Notes: a model not told the origin generated them from the letters alone. Counted from the stretch's first letter, positions 17,305 through 26,712 are shown. The stretch is 64,000 nt of DNA from ATZT02 sp038145175 (GCA_038145175.1 JAYQPE010000005.1:27236-91235), one strand, 5' to 3'. A program made the numbers and translations.

Positions 17305-17460
17305 CTAGCCTACTTTGTTAGATTTTTTCTTTTTACAAGCATTAGAACAATATTTAACTTCATCCCAGTTTTTAGCCCATGATTTTCGCCATGTCATTTT
17401 TCGGCCACAAGCAACACAGATTTTTTCTAATTTAGGATGTTTAGAAATATGTTGGCCCAT
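17305..17460 (-). CDS. DUF2256 small zinc-finger-like protein
   Basis: This 51-residue basic protein contains CVACGRKMTWRKSWAKNWD and then VKYCSNAC, that is CxxC and CxxxC pairs around the conserved T-W-R-K-W-x-x-W-D pattern of DUF2256. The family has no known function; the cysteines suggest a small zinc site. It is below the length used by many gene callers. It lies between ilvC and serA, 4 bp from serA. Its ATG sits within the right arm of a perfect 14-bp inverted repeat, and no strong Shine-Dalgarno is visible. Confidence 0.85.
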   Translation of the reverse strand: MGQHISKHPKLEKICVACGRKMTWRKSWAKNWDEVKYCSNACKKKKSNKVG

Positions 17461-17485
17461 TTAATAATTATTTATTAAATGGGCC
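17454..17485. repeat. Perfect 14-bp inverted repeat over the DUF2256 start
   Basis: GGCCCATTTAATAA (17454-17467) and its exact complement (17472-17485) flank a 4-nt loop. Read on the minus strand, the hairpin follows ilvC by 17 bp and its 3' arm contains the DUF2256 ATG. No T-tract follows, so it looks like a start-sequestering or processing hairpin more than a terminator. Confidence 0.7.
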
Positions 17486-17502
17486 AATAACGCTATTTGA
17501 AA

Positions 17503-18528
17503 TTAACGAGAAACTTTACCTGCGAAATCATCTTGGGATTTATCAACCCAAGCCATGAGATCTCTTAATTTCTTACCAACTTCTTCAATTTGAGCCTGCT
17601 CGCCCTTTGCTCTGAATTTCTTGAATTTTTTAGCTCCATTATCTTGATCATCAATGAAGTCTTGAGCAAATGAGCCATCTTGAATTTTCTTCAAGATTTT
17701 TTTCATTCTTTTCTTAGTTTTCTTATTGATTACTTTTGGACCTGAAACATAATCGCCATATTCTGCAGTGTCAGATACTGACCAACGCATCTTGGCAATT
17801 CCGCCTTCATACATAAGATCAACAATTAGTTTTAATTCGTGTAAACATTCAAAATATGCAACTTCTGGTTGATAACCTGCTTCAACTAAAGTTTCAAATC
17901 CTGCTTGAACTAATGCGGTGGTTCCTCCGCAAAGAACTGCCTGTTCACCAAACAAATCAGTTTCTGTTTCTTCAGTGAAAGTTGTTTTAATTCCACCAGC
18001 TCTTAATCCACCAATTGCTTTTGCATAAGAAAGTGCAAGTTCCCAAGCTTTACCTGAATTATTTTGTTCAACTGCAACGATCACAGGAACTCCACGGCCA
18101 TTTGTATATTCACGTCGAACTAAATGTCCTGGACCTTTTGGTGCAACCATACATACATCAACATCTTTTGGAGGTTTGATATAACCAAAACGAATATTAA
18201 ATCCGTGTGAGAAAAATAATGCTTTGTTACTTGTTAAGTTTGGTTCAATTGATTCTTTATAAATATGTCTTTGCACATGATCTGGTGCAAGAACCATAAT
18301 CACATCTGCTTCTTGTGCAGCTTGAGCAGGTGTAACAACTCTTAAACCTTCTTTTTCAGCTTTTGCTCTACTTGGAGATCCCTCTTTTAAACCAACACGA
18401 ACGTCAACTCCTGAGTCACGAAGATTTAGTGCGTGAGCATGACCTTGGGAACCATAACCAATTACAGCAACTTTCTTAGATTTAATAATTTCTAAATCTG
18501 CATCTTTGTCATAAAACATTTCGGCCAT
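17503..18528 (-). CDS. ilvC: Ketol-acid reductoisomerase
   Basis: IlvC isomerises and reduces acetolactate or acetohydroxybutyrate with NADPH and Mg2+ in the valine and isoleucine pathways. The 341-residue class I enzyme has GYGSQGHAHAL at 24-34 as the NADPH-binding turn, HGFNIRFG, and the metal ligands in TETDLFGEQAVLCGG and FECLHELKLIVDLMYEGG. The C-terminus is lysine-rich. It is the last gene of the attenuated ilvB-ilvN-ilvC operon. Confidence 0.98.
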   Translation of the reverse strand: MAEMFYDKDADLEIIKSKKVAVIGYGSQGHAHALNLRDSGVDVRVGLKEGSPSRAKAEKEGLRVVTPAQAAQEADVIMVLAPDHVQRHIYKESIEPNLTSNKALFFSHGFNIRFGYIKPPKDVDVCMVAPKGPGHLVRREYTNGRGVPVIVAVEQNNSGKAWELALSYAKAIGGLRAGGIKTTFTEETETDLFGEQAVLCGGTTALVQAGFETLVEAGYQPEVAYFECLHELKLIVDLMYEGGIAKMRWSVSDTAEYGDYVSGPKVINKKTKKRMKKILKKIQDGSFAQDFIDDQDNGAKKFKKFRAKGEQAQIEEVGKKLRDLMAWVDKSQDDFAGKVSR

Positions 18529-18569
18529 TTGCGTTTACTTTCCTTTTCTTTTTTTCGGTTGGTTAATTA

Positions 18570-19076
18570 CTAGCGTAATGTGCGCTCAGAGGCAGATTTT
18601 GCTCCGCGTCCAATTGCCACCATGCCTGATTGAACTAGTTCCTTGATTCCATAATCTTCTAAAACTTTTAAGAGAGCCTGGATTTTGTCATGATTTCCAG
18701 TGGCTTCAATAGTTATCGCATCATTAGAGACATCAACTACTTTTGCTCTAAAAAGAGAAACGGTTTCTAAAATACTTGATCGATTCTGAGCATCTGCTTT
18801 AACTTTGACAAGTAAAAGTTCTCTTTGTACCGCAGCAGTGTTATCAAGTTCTACAATCTTTAAAACATTTACTAATTTATTTAGCTGCTTTGTTACTTGC
18901 TCTAGCGGAGATTCAGCAACATTAACCACAATTGTCATACGAGATACACCACTAGTTTCAGTTGGACCAACCGCTAATGATTCAATGTTGAATCCACGTC
19001 TGGCAAACAAACTCGCAGTTCTTGCCAAAACACCAGGTTGATCTTCCACAAGAACGCTTAAAGTGTGTCTACTCAT
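18570..19076 (-). CDS. ilvN: Acetolactate synthase regulatory subunit
   Basis: IlvN activates IlvB and gives feedback inhibition by valine. The 168-residue protein has an N-terminal ACT domain (TLSVLVEDQPGVLARTASLF, residues 5-24) with the conserved RRGFNIESLAVG, and a C-terminal ACT-like domain. Its ATG overlaps the ilvB TGA by 4 bp, matching subunit coupling. Confidence 0.97.
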   Translation of the reverse strand: MSRHTLSVLVEDQPGVLARTASLFARRGFNIESLAVGPTETSGVSRMTIVVNVAESPLEQVTKQLNKLVNVLKIVELDNTAAVQRELLLVKVKADAQNRSSILETVSLFRAKVVDVSNDAITIEATGNHDKIQALLKVLEDYGIKELVQSGMVAIGRGAKSASERTLR

Positions 19077-20818
19077 TCGTCATCACTTCGCATCCATTTT
19101 GGTGCCATGTCGCGAGCAAACTTGATTTCAGAATTACTCATACCTGCTGCCACCATTGGCCAAACCATGGCATCTTTATGAACCACGAAATCAATCACAA
19201 CTGGTGCATCATTGAGGCCTAAAGCTTTTTCAATTACTACATCAACTTCATCTTTGTTTTCACAACGCAATCCATGACATCCATATGCATCTGCAAGTTT
19301 CACAAAATCAGGAATTCTGTTTGTGTGAAGATCTGTATTGGAATATCTATTGTTATAAAACAAAGATTGCCATTGTCTAACCATGCCCAGTGCGTTGTTA
19401 TTAATCAATCCAACTTTGATGGGAATGTTGTTGATTGTGCAAGTGGCTAATTCTTGATTAGTCATTTGAAAGCAACCATCTCCATCAATTGCCCAAACAT
19501 CTTTATCAGGTGCGCCAACTTTTGCACCCATGGCAGCAGGAATTGCATAACCCATAGTTCCTAAGCCACCTGAGTTAAGCCAAGTTCCCGGATTTTCATA
19601 TTTAATAAATTGGGCTGCCCACATTTGATGTTGACCAACTCCTGCTGCATACAAAGCATCAGGGCCAGTGATTTCACCAATTCTTTGAATTACATATTGA
19701 GGAGAAAGAGAACCGTCATGTGGTTCGTCATAACCAAGTGGATATTCATTTCTTAATCTATTTAGATTTGCCCACCATGCTTCATAATTTCCAATTCGTC
19801 CTGCTTTATGTTCATCTTTTATTGCAGCAATTAGTTCAATCATGGTTTCTTTTGCATCGCCCACTATAGGAACATGAGCAAATCTATTTTTTCCAATTTC
19901 AGCAGGATCTATATCAATATGTATGACATCTGCTTCTGGAGCAAAAGATGAAAGTTGTCCAGTTACTCGATCATCAAATCTTGTTCCGATTGCAATAAGC
20001 AAATCACTTTGCTGTAATGATCCAACTGCTGCCACTGTGCCATGCATTCCCGGCATTCCTAAATGTTGTGGATGTGAATCTGGGAAAGCACCTCGTGCCA
20101 TCAAAGTTGTCACAACTGGAATTTGAGTAAGTTCTGCTAATTGGAATAACTCTTTACTAGCTTCTGACTTAATTACTCCTCCACCAATGTAAAGAACAGG
20201 TTTTTTAGCGTTGATAATTCTTTCGGCAGCTTCTTTTACTCTTTTTGCATTTGGTTTAGCTGTTGGATGATAACCAGGTAAATTCATAACGGGTGGCCAA
20301 TTAAATTTAGTTTTAGCATTCAAAGCGTCTTTAGAAATATCAACTAAAACAGGACCTGGTCTTCCAGTTGAGGCAATGTGAAAAGCTTCTGCAATAGCTC
20401 TTGGAATGTCCTCTGCTTTAGTAACTAAATAATTATGTTTTGTAATTGGAAAAGTAATTCCTCTAATGTCTGCTTCTTGAAACGCATCTGTTCCGATTGC
20501 ATTTGAAGGAACTTGACCAGTAATTGCAACCATTGGCACAGAATCCATATGGGCATCTGCAATTGGTGTAACTAAATTTGTTGCACCAGGTCCACTCGTT
20601 GCCATGCAAACACCAACGCGACCTGTGGCAAGTGCATAACCTTCTGCAGCATGTCCTGCACCTTGTTCATGTCTTACTAATATGTGACGTAATTTTTTTG
20701 AATCCATTAATGGATCGTATGCAGGAAGAATTGCTCCGCCCGGAATTCCAAAGACTGTATCTACACCTGCAGATTCCAAAGATTGAACTAAACTTTGTGC
20801 ACCGGTGATTTCGGTCAT
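19073..20818 (-). CDS. ilvB: Acetolactate synthase catalytic subunit
   Basis: IlvB is the thiamine-diphosphate enzyme that makes acetolactate for Val/Leu and acetohydroxybutyrate for Ile. Starting at 20818 the protein has 581 residues, with the catalytic glutamate E51 in RHEQGAGHAAEGYA and the C-terminal thiamine-diphosphate motif GDGCFQMTNQELAT. AAAGGA lies 9 nt before this ATG and is too close to the alternative ATG at 20824. Upstream frames extending to 20869 lack a ribosome site. It is controlled by the leader peptide and terminator at 20895-20993. Confidence 0.97.
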   Translation of the reverse strand: MTEITGAQSLVQSLESAGVDTVFGIPGGAILPAYDPLMDSKKLRHILVRHEQGAGHAAEGYALATGRVGVCMATSGPGATNLVTPIADAHMDSVPMVAITGQVPSNAIGTDAFQEADIRGITFPITKHNYLVTKAEDIPRAIAEAFHIASTGRPGPVLVDISKDALNAKTKFNWPPVMNLPGYHPTAKPNAKRVKEAAERIINAKKPVLYIGGGVIKSEASKELFQLAELTQIPVVTTLMARGAFPDSHPQHLGMPGMHGTVAAVGSLQQSDLLIAIGTRFDDRVTGQLSSFAPEADVIHIDIDPAEIGKNRFAHVPIVGDAKETMIELIAAIKDEHKAGRIGNYEAWWANLNRLRNEYPLGYDEPHDGSLSPQYVIQRIGEITGPDALYAAGVGQHQMWAAQFIKYENPGTWLNSGGLGTMGYAIPAAMGAKVGAPDKDVWAIDGDGCFQMTNQELATCTINNIPIKVGLINNNALGMVRQWQSLFYNNRYSNTDLHTNRIPDFVKLADAYGCHGLRCENKDEVDVVIEKALGLNDAPVVIDFVVHKDAMVWPMVAAGMSNSEIKFARDMAPKWMRSDDE

Positions 20819-20894
20819 GAACATGTTTCCTTTAAATCGGGGAAGAATTCTTTTTAAGGAATTCTTCAATTGTTTCAGTAGCCTTTAACCCACT

Positions 20895-20930
20895 AAAAAA
20901 CCCCCCGGCCTTTTTTAGGCAAACGGAGGG
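20895..20930 (-). terminator. Rho-independent attenuator before ilvB
   Basis: On the minus strand a stem of CCCTCCG with CGGGGGG plus an inner GCCT/AGGC helix is followed by TTTTTT. It lies 21 bp past the leader peptide stop and 77 bp before ilvB, the standard place for an attenuator. Confidence 0.85.
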
Positions 20931-20951
20931 TGGCGCGTGGGCTAATTCTTG

Positions 20952-20993
20952 CTAGCCGACGCGCTCGCTAACTACCACGAGTGCATTTCTCAT
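20952..20993 (-). CDS. Branched-chain leader peptide of ilvB
   Basis: The 13-residue frame MRNALVVVSERVG contains one Leu and three consecutive Val codons (CTC GTG GTA GTT). TAATCT ends 8 nt before the ATG and there is no Shine-Dalgarno, so translation is probably leaderless. Following GC-rich segments can pair with each other and with the terminator arm. Leader peptides of this kind before ilvB are established in actinobacteria. Confidence 0.85.
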   Translation of the reverse strand: MRNALVVVSERVG

Positions 20994-21001
20994 TGGACAA
21001 A

Positions 21002-21030
21002 AGATTATCAGCCAAATCTAGATCGGTCTA
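21002..21030 (-). promoter_or_regulatory. ilvB leader promoter
   Basis: On the minus strand TAGACC (21025-21030) and TAATCT (21002-21007) are separated by 17 bp, four of six matches to TTGACA and a good -10. Transcription would begin at or very near the leader ATG at 20993. Confidence 0.6.
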
Positions 21031-21090
21031 GTCCTATCCCCTGTGAACTAGTCAGGCTTGAAAAATACTCAAGAATTAAACTTATTCATT

Positions 21091-21999
21091 ATGGATCTAG
21101 ATAAAGTCATTCTTTATTACGCATTCACTCCCGTGAATGACCCACAAGCTTTGATGTTGTGGCAAAAGACTTTATGTCAATCTTTAAATATAAAGGGCAG
21201 AATTTTAATTTCACCACATGGCATAAATGGAACCTTGGGTGGAAAGATGGAAGATTTAAAAAAATACATCAAACAAACCAGGCTTTATCCAGGATTTAAG
21301 AAAATTGATTTTAAATGGTCCGAAGGAACTGGAAATGATTTTCCAAAACTAAAAGTAAAAGTTAAAGAAGAATTAGTTCCATTTGGAAATACTGATGAAA
21401 TTAAAGTGAGTGAAACTGGAATTATTGGTGGTGGAACTCACCTTAAGCCAGAACAAGTCCACAAATTAGTTGAAGAAAGAAAAGATGAAGTGATCTTCTT
21501 TGATGGTCGTAATTCTTTTGAAGCAAAAGTAGGAAAATTTAAAAATGCAGTTGTGCCACAAACTTCTACCACAAGAGATTTCATTAAAGAAATTGAAAGC
21601 GGAAAATACGATCACTTAAAAAATAAAGCAGTTGTTACTTACTGCACCGGTGGTATCAGGTGTGAAGTTTTATCTGTCTTAATGAAAAATAGAGGCTTTA
21701 GCGAGGTTTACCAAATAAAAGGTGGAATTGTTCGCTACGGCAACAAATATGGTGATGATGGATTTTGGGAAGGTTCTCTTTACACCTTTGATGATCGATT
21801 AACCATAGATTTCAGTGATAAAACAAAATTGATTGGTACATGTGCCAGATGTAGCGCAAAAACTAAATCATTTAGAAATTGTCAAAATCCAAATTGCCAT
21901 CAATTAGTTTTACTTTGCGATGATTGCTATGCCACTCACGTTGGAATGCCATGTGTGCATGATCGCGAGACTAAACAAAATCGCGAACTAGTTGGTTAA
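21091..21999 (+). CDS. trhO: tRNA uridine(34) hydroxylase, rhodanese family
   Basis: TrhO hydroxylates wobble uridine 34 of several tRNAs using O2. The 302-residue protein has the N-terminal UPF0176 domain (GRILISPHGINGTLGG), a rhodanese domain with the active cysteine in VTYCTGGIRCE, and a C-terminal cysteine cluster (CARCSAKT, CQNPNCH, CDDC) that may bind zinc. I favour the ATG at 21091 because the family starts with this strand; a TTG at 21058 would add 11 residues and neither has a clear ribosome site. Its stop shares TTAA with ilvD. Confidence 0.9.
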   Translation: MDLDKVILYYAFTPVNDPQALMLWQKTLCQSLNIKGRILISPHGINGTLGGKMEDLKKYIKQTRLYPGFKKIDFKWSEGTGNDFPKLKVKVKEELVPFGNTDEIKVSETGIIGGGTHLKPEQVHKLVEERKDEVIFFDGRNSFEAKVGKFKNAVVPQTSTTRDFIKEIESGKYDHLKNKAVVTYCTGGIRCEVLSVLMKNRGFSEVYQIKGGIVRYGNKYGDDGFWEGSLYTFDDRLTIDFSDKTKLIGTCARCSAKTKSFRNCQNPNCHQLVLLCDDCYATHVGMPCVHDRETKQNRELVG

Positions 22000-23681
22000 T
22001 TACAAACAGCACCTTTAGCTGAAGTTCCAACTAAACGAGCATATTTTCCAAGTACTCCAGTTGTATACCTTGGTTGCGCTGGTTTCCAATTAGCTTTTCT
22101 TTGTTCCAAAGTTTTTTCATCAACTAATAAATCTAATCTTCTATTTGTTAAATCTAATTTAATTTTGTCCCCAGTTTCAACCAATGCAATTGGACCACCA
22201 TCAGTTGCTTCAGGTGCTACGTGACCGATACAAAATCCAGCAGTTGCACCACTAAATCTTCCATCTGTAACTAACATGACATCTTTACCTAAACCTGCAC
22301 CTTTAATTGCTGCTGTAACCGCTAACATTTCACGCATTCCCGGACCACCTTTTGGTCCTTCATATCGAATTACCACAACATCGCCTTTAACAATTTTTCC
22401 TTGGGTTAAAGCTTCCATGGCAAATTTTTCATCATCATAAACTTTTGCAGTTCCTTCAAAAATTGGTGATTCAACAGATGCTGCTTTAATAACAGATCCT
22501 TCAGGAGCAAGAGATCCTTTAAGAATTACTAAACCACCAGTTTTGTGAATTGGATTATTTACAGCATAAATAATTTTTCCGTCAGGATCTGGCGGATTTA
22601 TGTCCTGTAGATTTTCTGCCAAAGTTTTTCCAGTCACAGTTAAGGCATCTCCGTGCATTAAACCTGCATCAAGTAAAGCTTTCATAACTACTGGAACTCC
22701 ACCTATTTTGTCTAAATCATTCATTACATATCGACCAAATGGTTTAACATCTGCCAAGTGTGGAGTTTTATCACCGATTCGATTGAAATCATCAATAGTT
22801 AAATCAACTTTTGCTTCATGAGCAATTGCTAATAAATGTAATACTGCGTTAGTTGATCCACCAAGTGCCATTAAAACTGTGATGGCATTTTCAAATGCTT
22901 TCTTGGTCATAATGTCTCTTGCTGTAATTCCTTTTTTAATTAAATTAACTACCGCTTCACCAGCTGCAAAAGCATCAGCATCACGTCTTGAATCAATAGC
23001 TGGAGCACTAGCACTTCCAGGAAGAGCCATTCCTAGGGCTTCTGCTGCAGAACTCATAGTGTTTGCGGTAAACATTCCTCCACAAGCACCTTCACCAGGA
23101 CATGCTGCTCTTTCAATATCACCTAATTCTTTTTCAGTTATTTTTCCTAAAGCACAAGCTCCAACACCTTCGAAAACATCTTGGATAGTTAAATCTTTTC
23201 CATTTAAATTTCCTGGCATTATTGATCCGTTATATATAAAAACATTTGCTAAATCTAATCTTGCTGCTGCCATTAGCATTCCCGGCAAAGATTTATCACA
23301 ACCTGCCAAGGTAACGCTGCCGTCTAATCTTTCAGCATGCATCACGCATTCAACTGAATCTGTAATTATTTCTCTACTTACTAACGATGCACGCATTCCT
23401 TCATGTCCCATAGAGATTCCATCTGAAACTGAAATTGTTGAAAATTCCATGGGAAATCCACCAGCTGCAAAAACACCTGCTTTGGCTTTTTCTGCTAATC
23501 GTCTTAATGACATATTGCAAGGTGTTATTTCATTCCAAGAAGATGCAATTCCTATTTGTGGTTTTTTAAAATCTTCATCTTTCATTCCTACTGCACGTAA
23601 CATGGCTCGTGCTGGTGCGCGTTCAAAACCTTCAGTTACATCTTTACTTCTTGGTTTTAAATCACCTGGTTTAGTTGCCAT
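21996..23681 (-). CDS. ilvD: Dihydroxy-acid dehydratase
   Basis: IlvD dehydrates the diols made by IlvC to the oxo-acid precursors of valine and isoleucine. The 561-residue protein has the iron-sulfur cysteines C55 (ITPCNMS), C128 (AGCDKSLPG) and C200 (GEGACGGMFTANTM), consistent with a [2Fe-2S] enzyme. It lies 33 bp downstream of gatB on the same strand and is separated from ilvBNC by trhO. It may therefore be transcribed with the gatCAB operon and escape the ilvB attenuator. Confidence 0.97.
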   Translation of the reverse strand: MATKPGDLKPRSKDVTEGFERAPARAMLRAVGMKDEDFKKPQIGIASSWNEITPCNMSLRRLAEKAKAGVFAAGGFPMEFSTISVSDGISMGHEGMRASLVSREIITDSVECVMHAERLDGSVTLAGCDKSLPGMLMAAARLDLANVFIYNGSIMPGNLNGKDLTIQDVFEGVGACALGKITEKELGDIERAACPGEGACGGMFTANTMSSAAEALGMALPGSASAPAIDSRRDADAFAAGEAVVNLIKKGITARDIMTKKAFENAITVLMALGGSTNAVLHLLAIAHEAKVDLTIDDFNRIGDKTPHLADVKPFGRYVMNDLDKIGGVPVVMKALLDAGLMHGDALTVTGKTLAENLQDINPPDPDGKIIYAVNNPIHKTGGLVILKGSLAPEGSVIKAASVESPIFEGTAKVYDDEKFAMEALTQGKIVKGDVVVIRYEGPKGGPGMREMLAVTAAIKGAGLGKDVMLVTDGRFSGATAGFCIGHVAPEATDGGPIALVETGDKIKLDLTNRRLDLLVDEKTLEQRKANWKPAQPRYTTGVLGKYARLVGTSAKGAVCN

Positions 23682-23714
23682 ATAAATACTGTATCTATAT
23701 CAATTCTTTTTGTT

Positions 23715-25211
23715 TTAACTACCTAATGTTTTCAAGATTAATTCTCGAACCTTAGCCGCATCGGCACTGCCACCTGTAGTTTTCATAACTGCTCCAACGA
23801 TTACCCCAACAACTTGAACTTTTCCTTCCTTGATTTTTGCTGCAGCATCAGGATTAGCTGCTATTGCTTCATTTATAGCGGGCAGTAATGCAGAATCATC
23901 TGCTACTACGACTAACTTTCTTTTTTCCATAACTTGGTCTGAATTTCCTTCGCCAAGTAAAATTCCATCTATTACTTGTCGAGCTAATTTATCTGTTAAT
24001 TTTCCTTCATTTACTAGTTGATCTATTCTTGCCACATCTTCTGGACTAATTTTTAAACTAGTTAGTTCCACACTAGATTCACTTGCTCTTCTTGCTAATT
24101 CTCCTGCCCACCATTTTCTAGCAGCAGCTGGTTTAGCGCCTTTTGCAATTGTTTCAGAAATTAAATCAACAGCGCCTAATGTTGTGACATCTCTCATTTC
24201 TAAATCTGTAAATCCCCATTCCTTGGCAAGTCTTGCTCGTCTAATTGAAGGTTGCTCAGGTAATTCACTTCTTAATTTTTCAATCCAATTTTTATCAGGT
24301 GCAATTGGAACTAAATCTGGTTCTGGAAAATATCGATACTCTTCTGCTACTTCTTTACTTCTTCCACTTCTGGTTGAACCTGTATCTTCTTGAAAATGTC
24401 TAGTTTCTTGTTTTATTTTTTTTCCATTATCTAGTTCAGTTGCTTGTCTTTCAATTTCACTTCTTATAGCTCTTTCCACACTTCTTAATGAGTTAACATT
24501 TTTTGTTTCTGTTCGTGTGCCCCATTCTTTTGCACCCTTTGGAGTTAACGAAAGGTTTACATCGCATCTTAAGGATCCTTCTTCCATTCGAACATCAGAA
24601 ACTTTTAAGCCACGAAGTAAATCTCGTAATTCTGTTACATATGCTTTTGCTACAAGTGGGGCAAATTCATTTGTTCCGGCAACTGGTTTAGTCACAATTT
24701 CAACTAGTGGAATTCCTGCTCGGTTGTAATCAACTAATGAATAATCTGCGCCATGAATTCTTCCAGTTGATCCACCAGCGTGGGTTAATTTTCCAGTGTC
24801 TTCTTCTAAATGAACTCTTTCAATTTCTACTCTGAAAGTTTTAGAACCTTCATCTGTGTCAACAACTACATCTAAATATCCATTTGAACAAAGCGGCTCA
24901 TCGTATTGACTGGTTTGAAAATCTTTTGGCATATCTGGATAAAAATAATTTTTTCTTGCAAATCTAGAAAATGCAGCAATGCTGCAATTAAGTGCTAAGC
25001 CAATTCTGATGGTTGATTCAATTGCTGTTTCATTTGCTACTGGAAGAGAACCTGGAAGACCCAAACAAGTTGGACAAGTTTGAGTATTTGGTTCTGCCCC
25101 AAATTCTGTGGAGCAAGAACAAAACATTTTTGATTTTGTGGATAATTCAACATGTGTTTCTAGACCAATTACTGGATCATATTTTGATATTGCAGTTTCA
25201 AAATTACCCAT
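23715..25211 (-). CDS. gatB: Asp/Glu-tRNA amidotransferase subunit B
   Basis: GatB binds misacylated tRNA and, with GatA and GatC, converts Glu-tRNA-Gln (and Asp-tRNA-Asn) to the amide. The 498-residue protein has the signature VIGLETHVELSTKSKMFC near residues 14-31 with a zinc-type Cys set (CSCS, CPTC), the DYNRAGIPLVEIVT motif, and a YqeY-like tail domain. It overlaps gatA by 8 bp. Confidence 0.97.
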   Translation of the reverse strand: MGNFETAISKYDPVIGLETHVELSTKSKMFCSCSTEFGAEPNTQTCPTCLGLPGSLPVANETAIESTIRIGLALNCSIAAFSRFARKNYFYPDMPKDFQTSQYDEPLCSNGYLDVVVDTDEGSKTFRVEIERVHLEEDTGKLTHAGGSTGRIHGADYSLVDYNRAGIPLVEIVTKPVAGTNEFAPLVAKAYVTELRDLLRGLKVSDVRMEEGSLRCDVNLSLTPKGAKEWGTRTETKNVNSLRSVERAIRSEIERQATELDNGKKIKQETRHFQEDTGSTRSGRSKEVAEEYRYFPEPDLVPIAPDKNWIEKLRSELPEQPSIRRARLAKEWGFTDLEMRDVTTLGAVDLISETIAKGAKPAAARKWWAGELARRASESSVELTSLKISPEDVARIDQLVNEGKLTDKLARQVIDGILLGEGNSDQVMEKRKLVVVADDSALLPAINEAIAANPDAAAKIKEGKVQVVGVIVGAVMKTTGGSADAAKVRELILKTLGS

Positions 25212-26712
25212 GGGAGATTACTTTCAAATCAGGAATCGAGTCAATTAACAAACCATTCCATTTATTTTTCAAACTTGCTTCTAAAGTTGCAGCAACTTGA
25301 TACATGCGATCATCTTGCATAAATGGTGCAATTATTTGTAATCCAACGGGTAATTTATCTTCATCAGCTAATCCAATTGGAATGCTCATTGCAGGAATTC
25401 CTGCAAGAGACGGTGGAAGTGTTGCTAGATCTGCTAAATACATAGCCAGTGGATCATTAACTCTTTCCCCTAATCCCCAGGCAGTTGTTGGAGAGGTTGG
25501 TGAAATTAATACATCTACTTCTTTAAACGCATTCTTCAAATCTTGTGCAATTAAAGCTCTAACTTTTTGTGCTTGAGCATAATAGGCATCGTAATAACCA
25601 GAAGATAAAGCATAAGTTCCAATCATTATTCTTCGTTTTACTTCTTTGCCAAATCCTTTTGCTCGTGTTTTATTCATTACTTCTTCAGCACTTAAATTTT
25701 GATCATCTACTCTTAAGCCATAGCGCATTCCATCAAATCTGGCTAAATTACTTGAAGCTTCACTTGGTGCAATTAAATAATAAGTAGCAAGTGCGTATAC
25801 CGAATGAGGGATTGATATTTCTCTAACTTCAGCACCTAAAGATTTTAAAGTTTCAATTGATTCATTAAATCTATTTATGACTCCTTTTTGCCAACCTGAA
25901 CCACTTAGTTCTTTGATGTAACCAATTTTCATGCCTTTGATTTCTAATTTTTTAGAAGCAGAAACTACATCTGGAACTTTTTCATTAATACTTGTGGAAT
26001 CTAGTGGATCATGTCCTGCTATAACTTCATGCAACATTGCACAATCTAAAACAGTTCTTGCAAATGGTCCTGCTTGATCTAATGAAGATGCAAACGCAAC
26101 TAATCCATAACGTGACACCGCGCCATAACTTGGTTTGGCTCCGACAATTCCTGTCACAGATGCAGGCTGTCTAATCGATCCTCCAGTATCTGTGCCAATT
26201 GAAAGGGGTGCAAAAAATGCAGCCACCGCAGCAGATGAACCACCTGAAGATCCACCAGGAATTTTATTTAAATCCCAAGGATTTCTAGTTGGAAAATATG
26301 CGCTGTTTTCAGTAGATGAACCCATAGCAAATTCATCCATATTAGTTTTACCTAAAATAATTACTCCAGATTTTTTTAGATTTTTTACAACTGTGGAATC
26401 ATATGGTGGAAGCCAATTTTCTAATATTTTTGATCCACATGTTGTTGGAACATCTTTTTGCGTCAAAACATCTTTTAATGCAAGAGGAACGCCAGCTAAC
26501 TTACTTAATTTCTTATTTTCTTTTCTTGATCTGTCAACATCTTGGGCTTGCTCCAATGCACCTTTTTTATCTAAGTGTAAAAAGGCTTTGACTTTATTAT
26601 CTAATTCTTCAATTCGTGAAAAATGAGCATTAGTAACTTCAACTGCACTGATTTCTTTTTTATCAAGCTTTTCGCTTAGTTCTAGCGCTGTTAATTTGGT
26701 TAAATCTGCCAT
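25204..26712 (-). CDS. gatA: Glutamyl-tRNA(Gln) amidotransferase subunit A
   Basis: GatA is the amidase that releases ammonia from glutamine for the GatB reaction. The 502-residue protein shows the amidase-signature triad K80, S155 (in IPGGSSGGSSAAVA) and S179 (in GTDTGGSIRQPA). Its start overlaps the gatC stop by one base. Together with tRNA-Gln and gltX at 8.4-9.9 kb this indicates the indirect route to Gln-tRNA. Confidence 0.97.
   Translation of the reverse strand: MADLTKLTALELSEKLDKKEISAVEVTNAHFSRIEELDNKVKAFLHLDKKGALEQAQDVDRSRKENKKLSKLAGVPLALKDVLTQKDVPTTCGSKILENWLPPYDSTVVKNLKKSGVIILGKTNMDEFAMGSSTENSAYFPTRNPWDLNKIPGGSSGGSSAAVAAFFAPLSIGTDTGGSIRQPASVTGIVGAKPSYGAVSRYGLVAFASSLDQAGPFARTVLDCAMLHEVIAGHDPLDSTSINEKVPDVVSASKKLEIKGMKIGYIKELSGSGWQKGVINRFNESIETLKSLGAEVREISIPHSVYALATYYLIAPSEASSNLARFDGMRYGLRVDDQNLSAEEVMNKTRAKGFGKEVKRRIMIGTYALSSGYYDAYYAQAQKVRALIAQDLKNAFKEVDVLISPTSPTTAWGLGERVNDPLAMYLADLATLPPSLAGIPAMSIPIGLADEDKLPVGLQIIAPFMQDDRMYQVAATLEASLKNKWNGLLIDSIPDLKVISHG

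Noticed and set aside
22879..23685. A 268-codon open frame antisense to ilvD
   Set aside because: It mirrors the codon pattern of ilvD, has no family resemblance or ribosome site, and ilvD is unambiguous.
26135..26626. A 163-codon open frame antisense to gatA
   Set aside because: Shadow of a well-supported gene; no independent coding signs.
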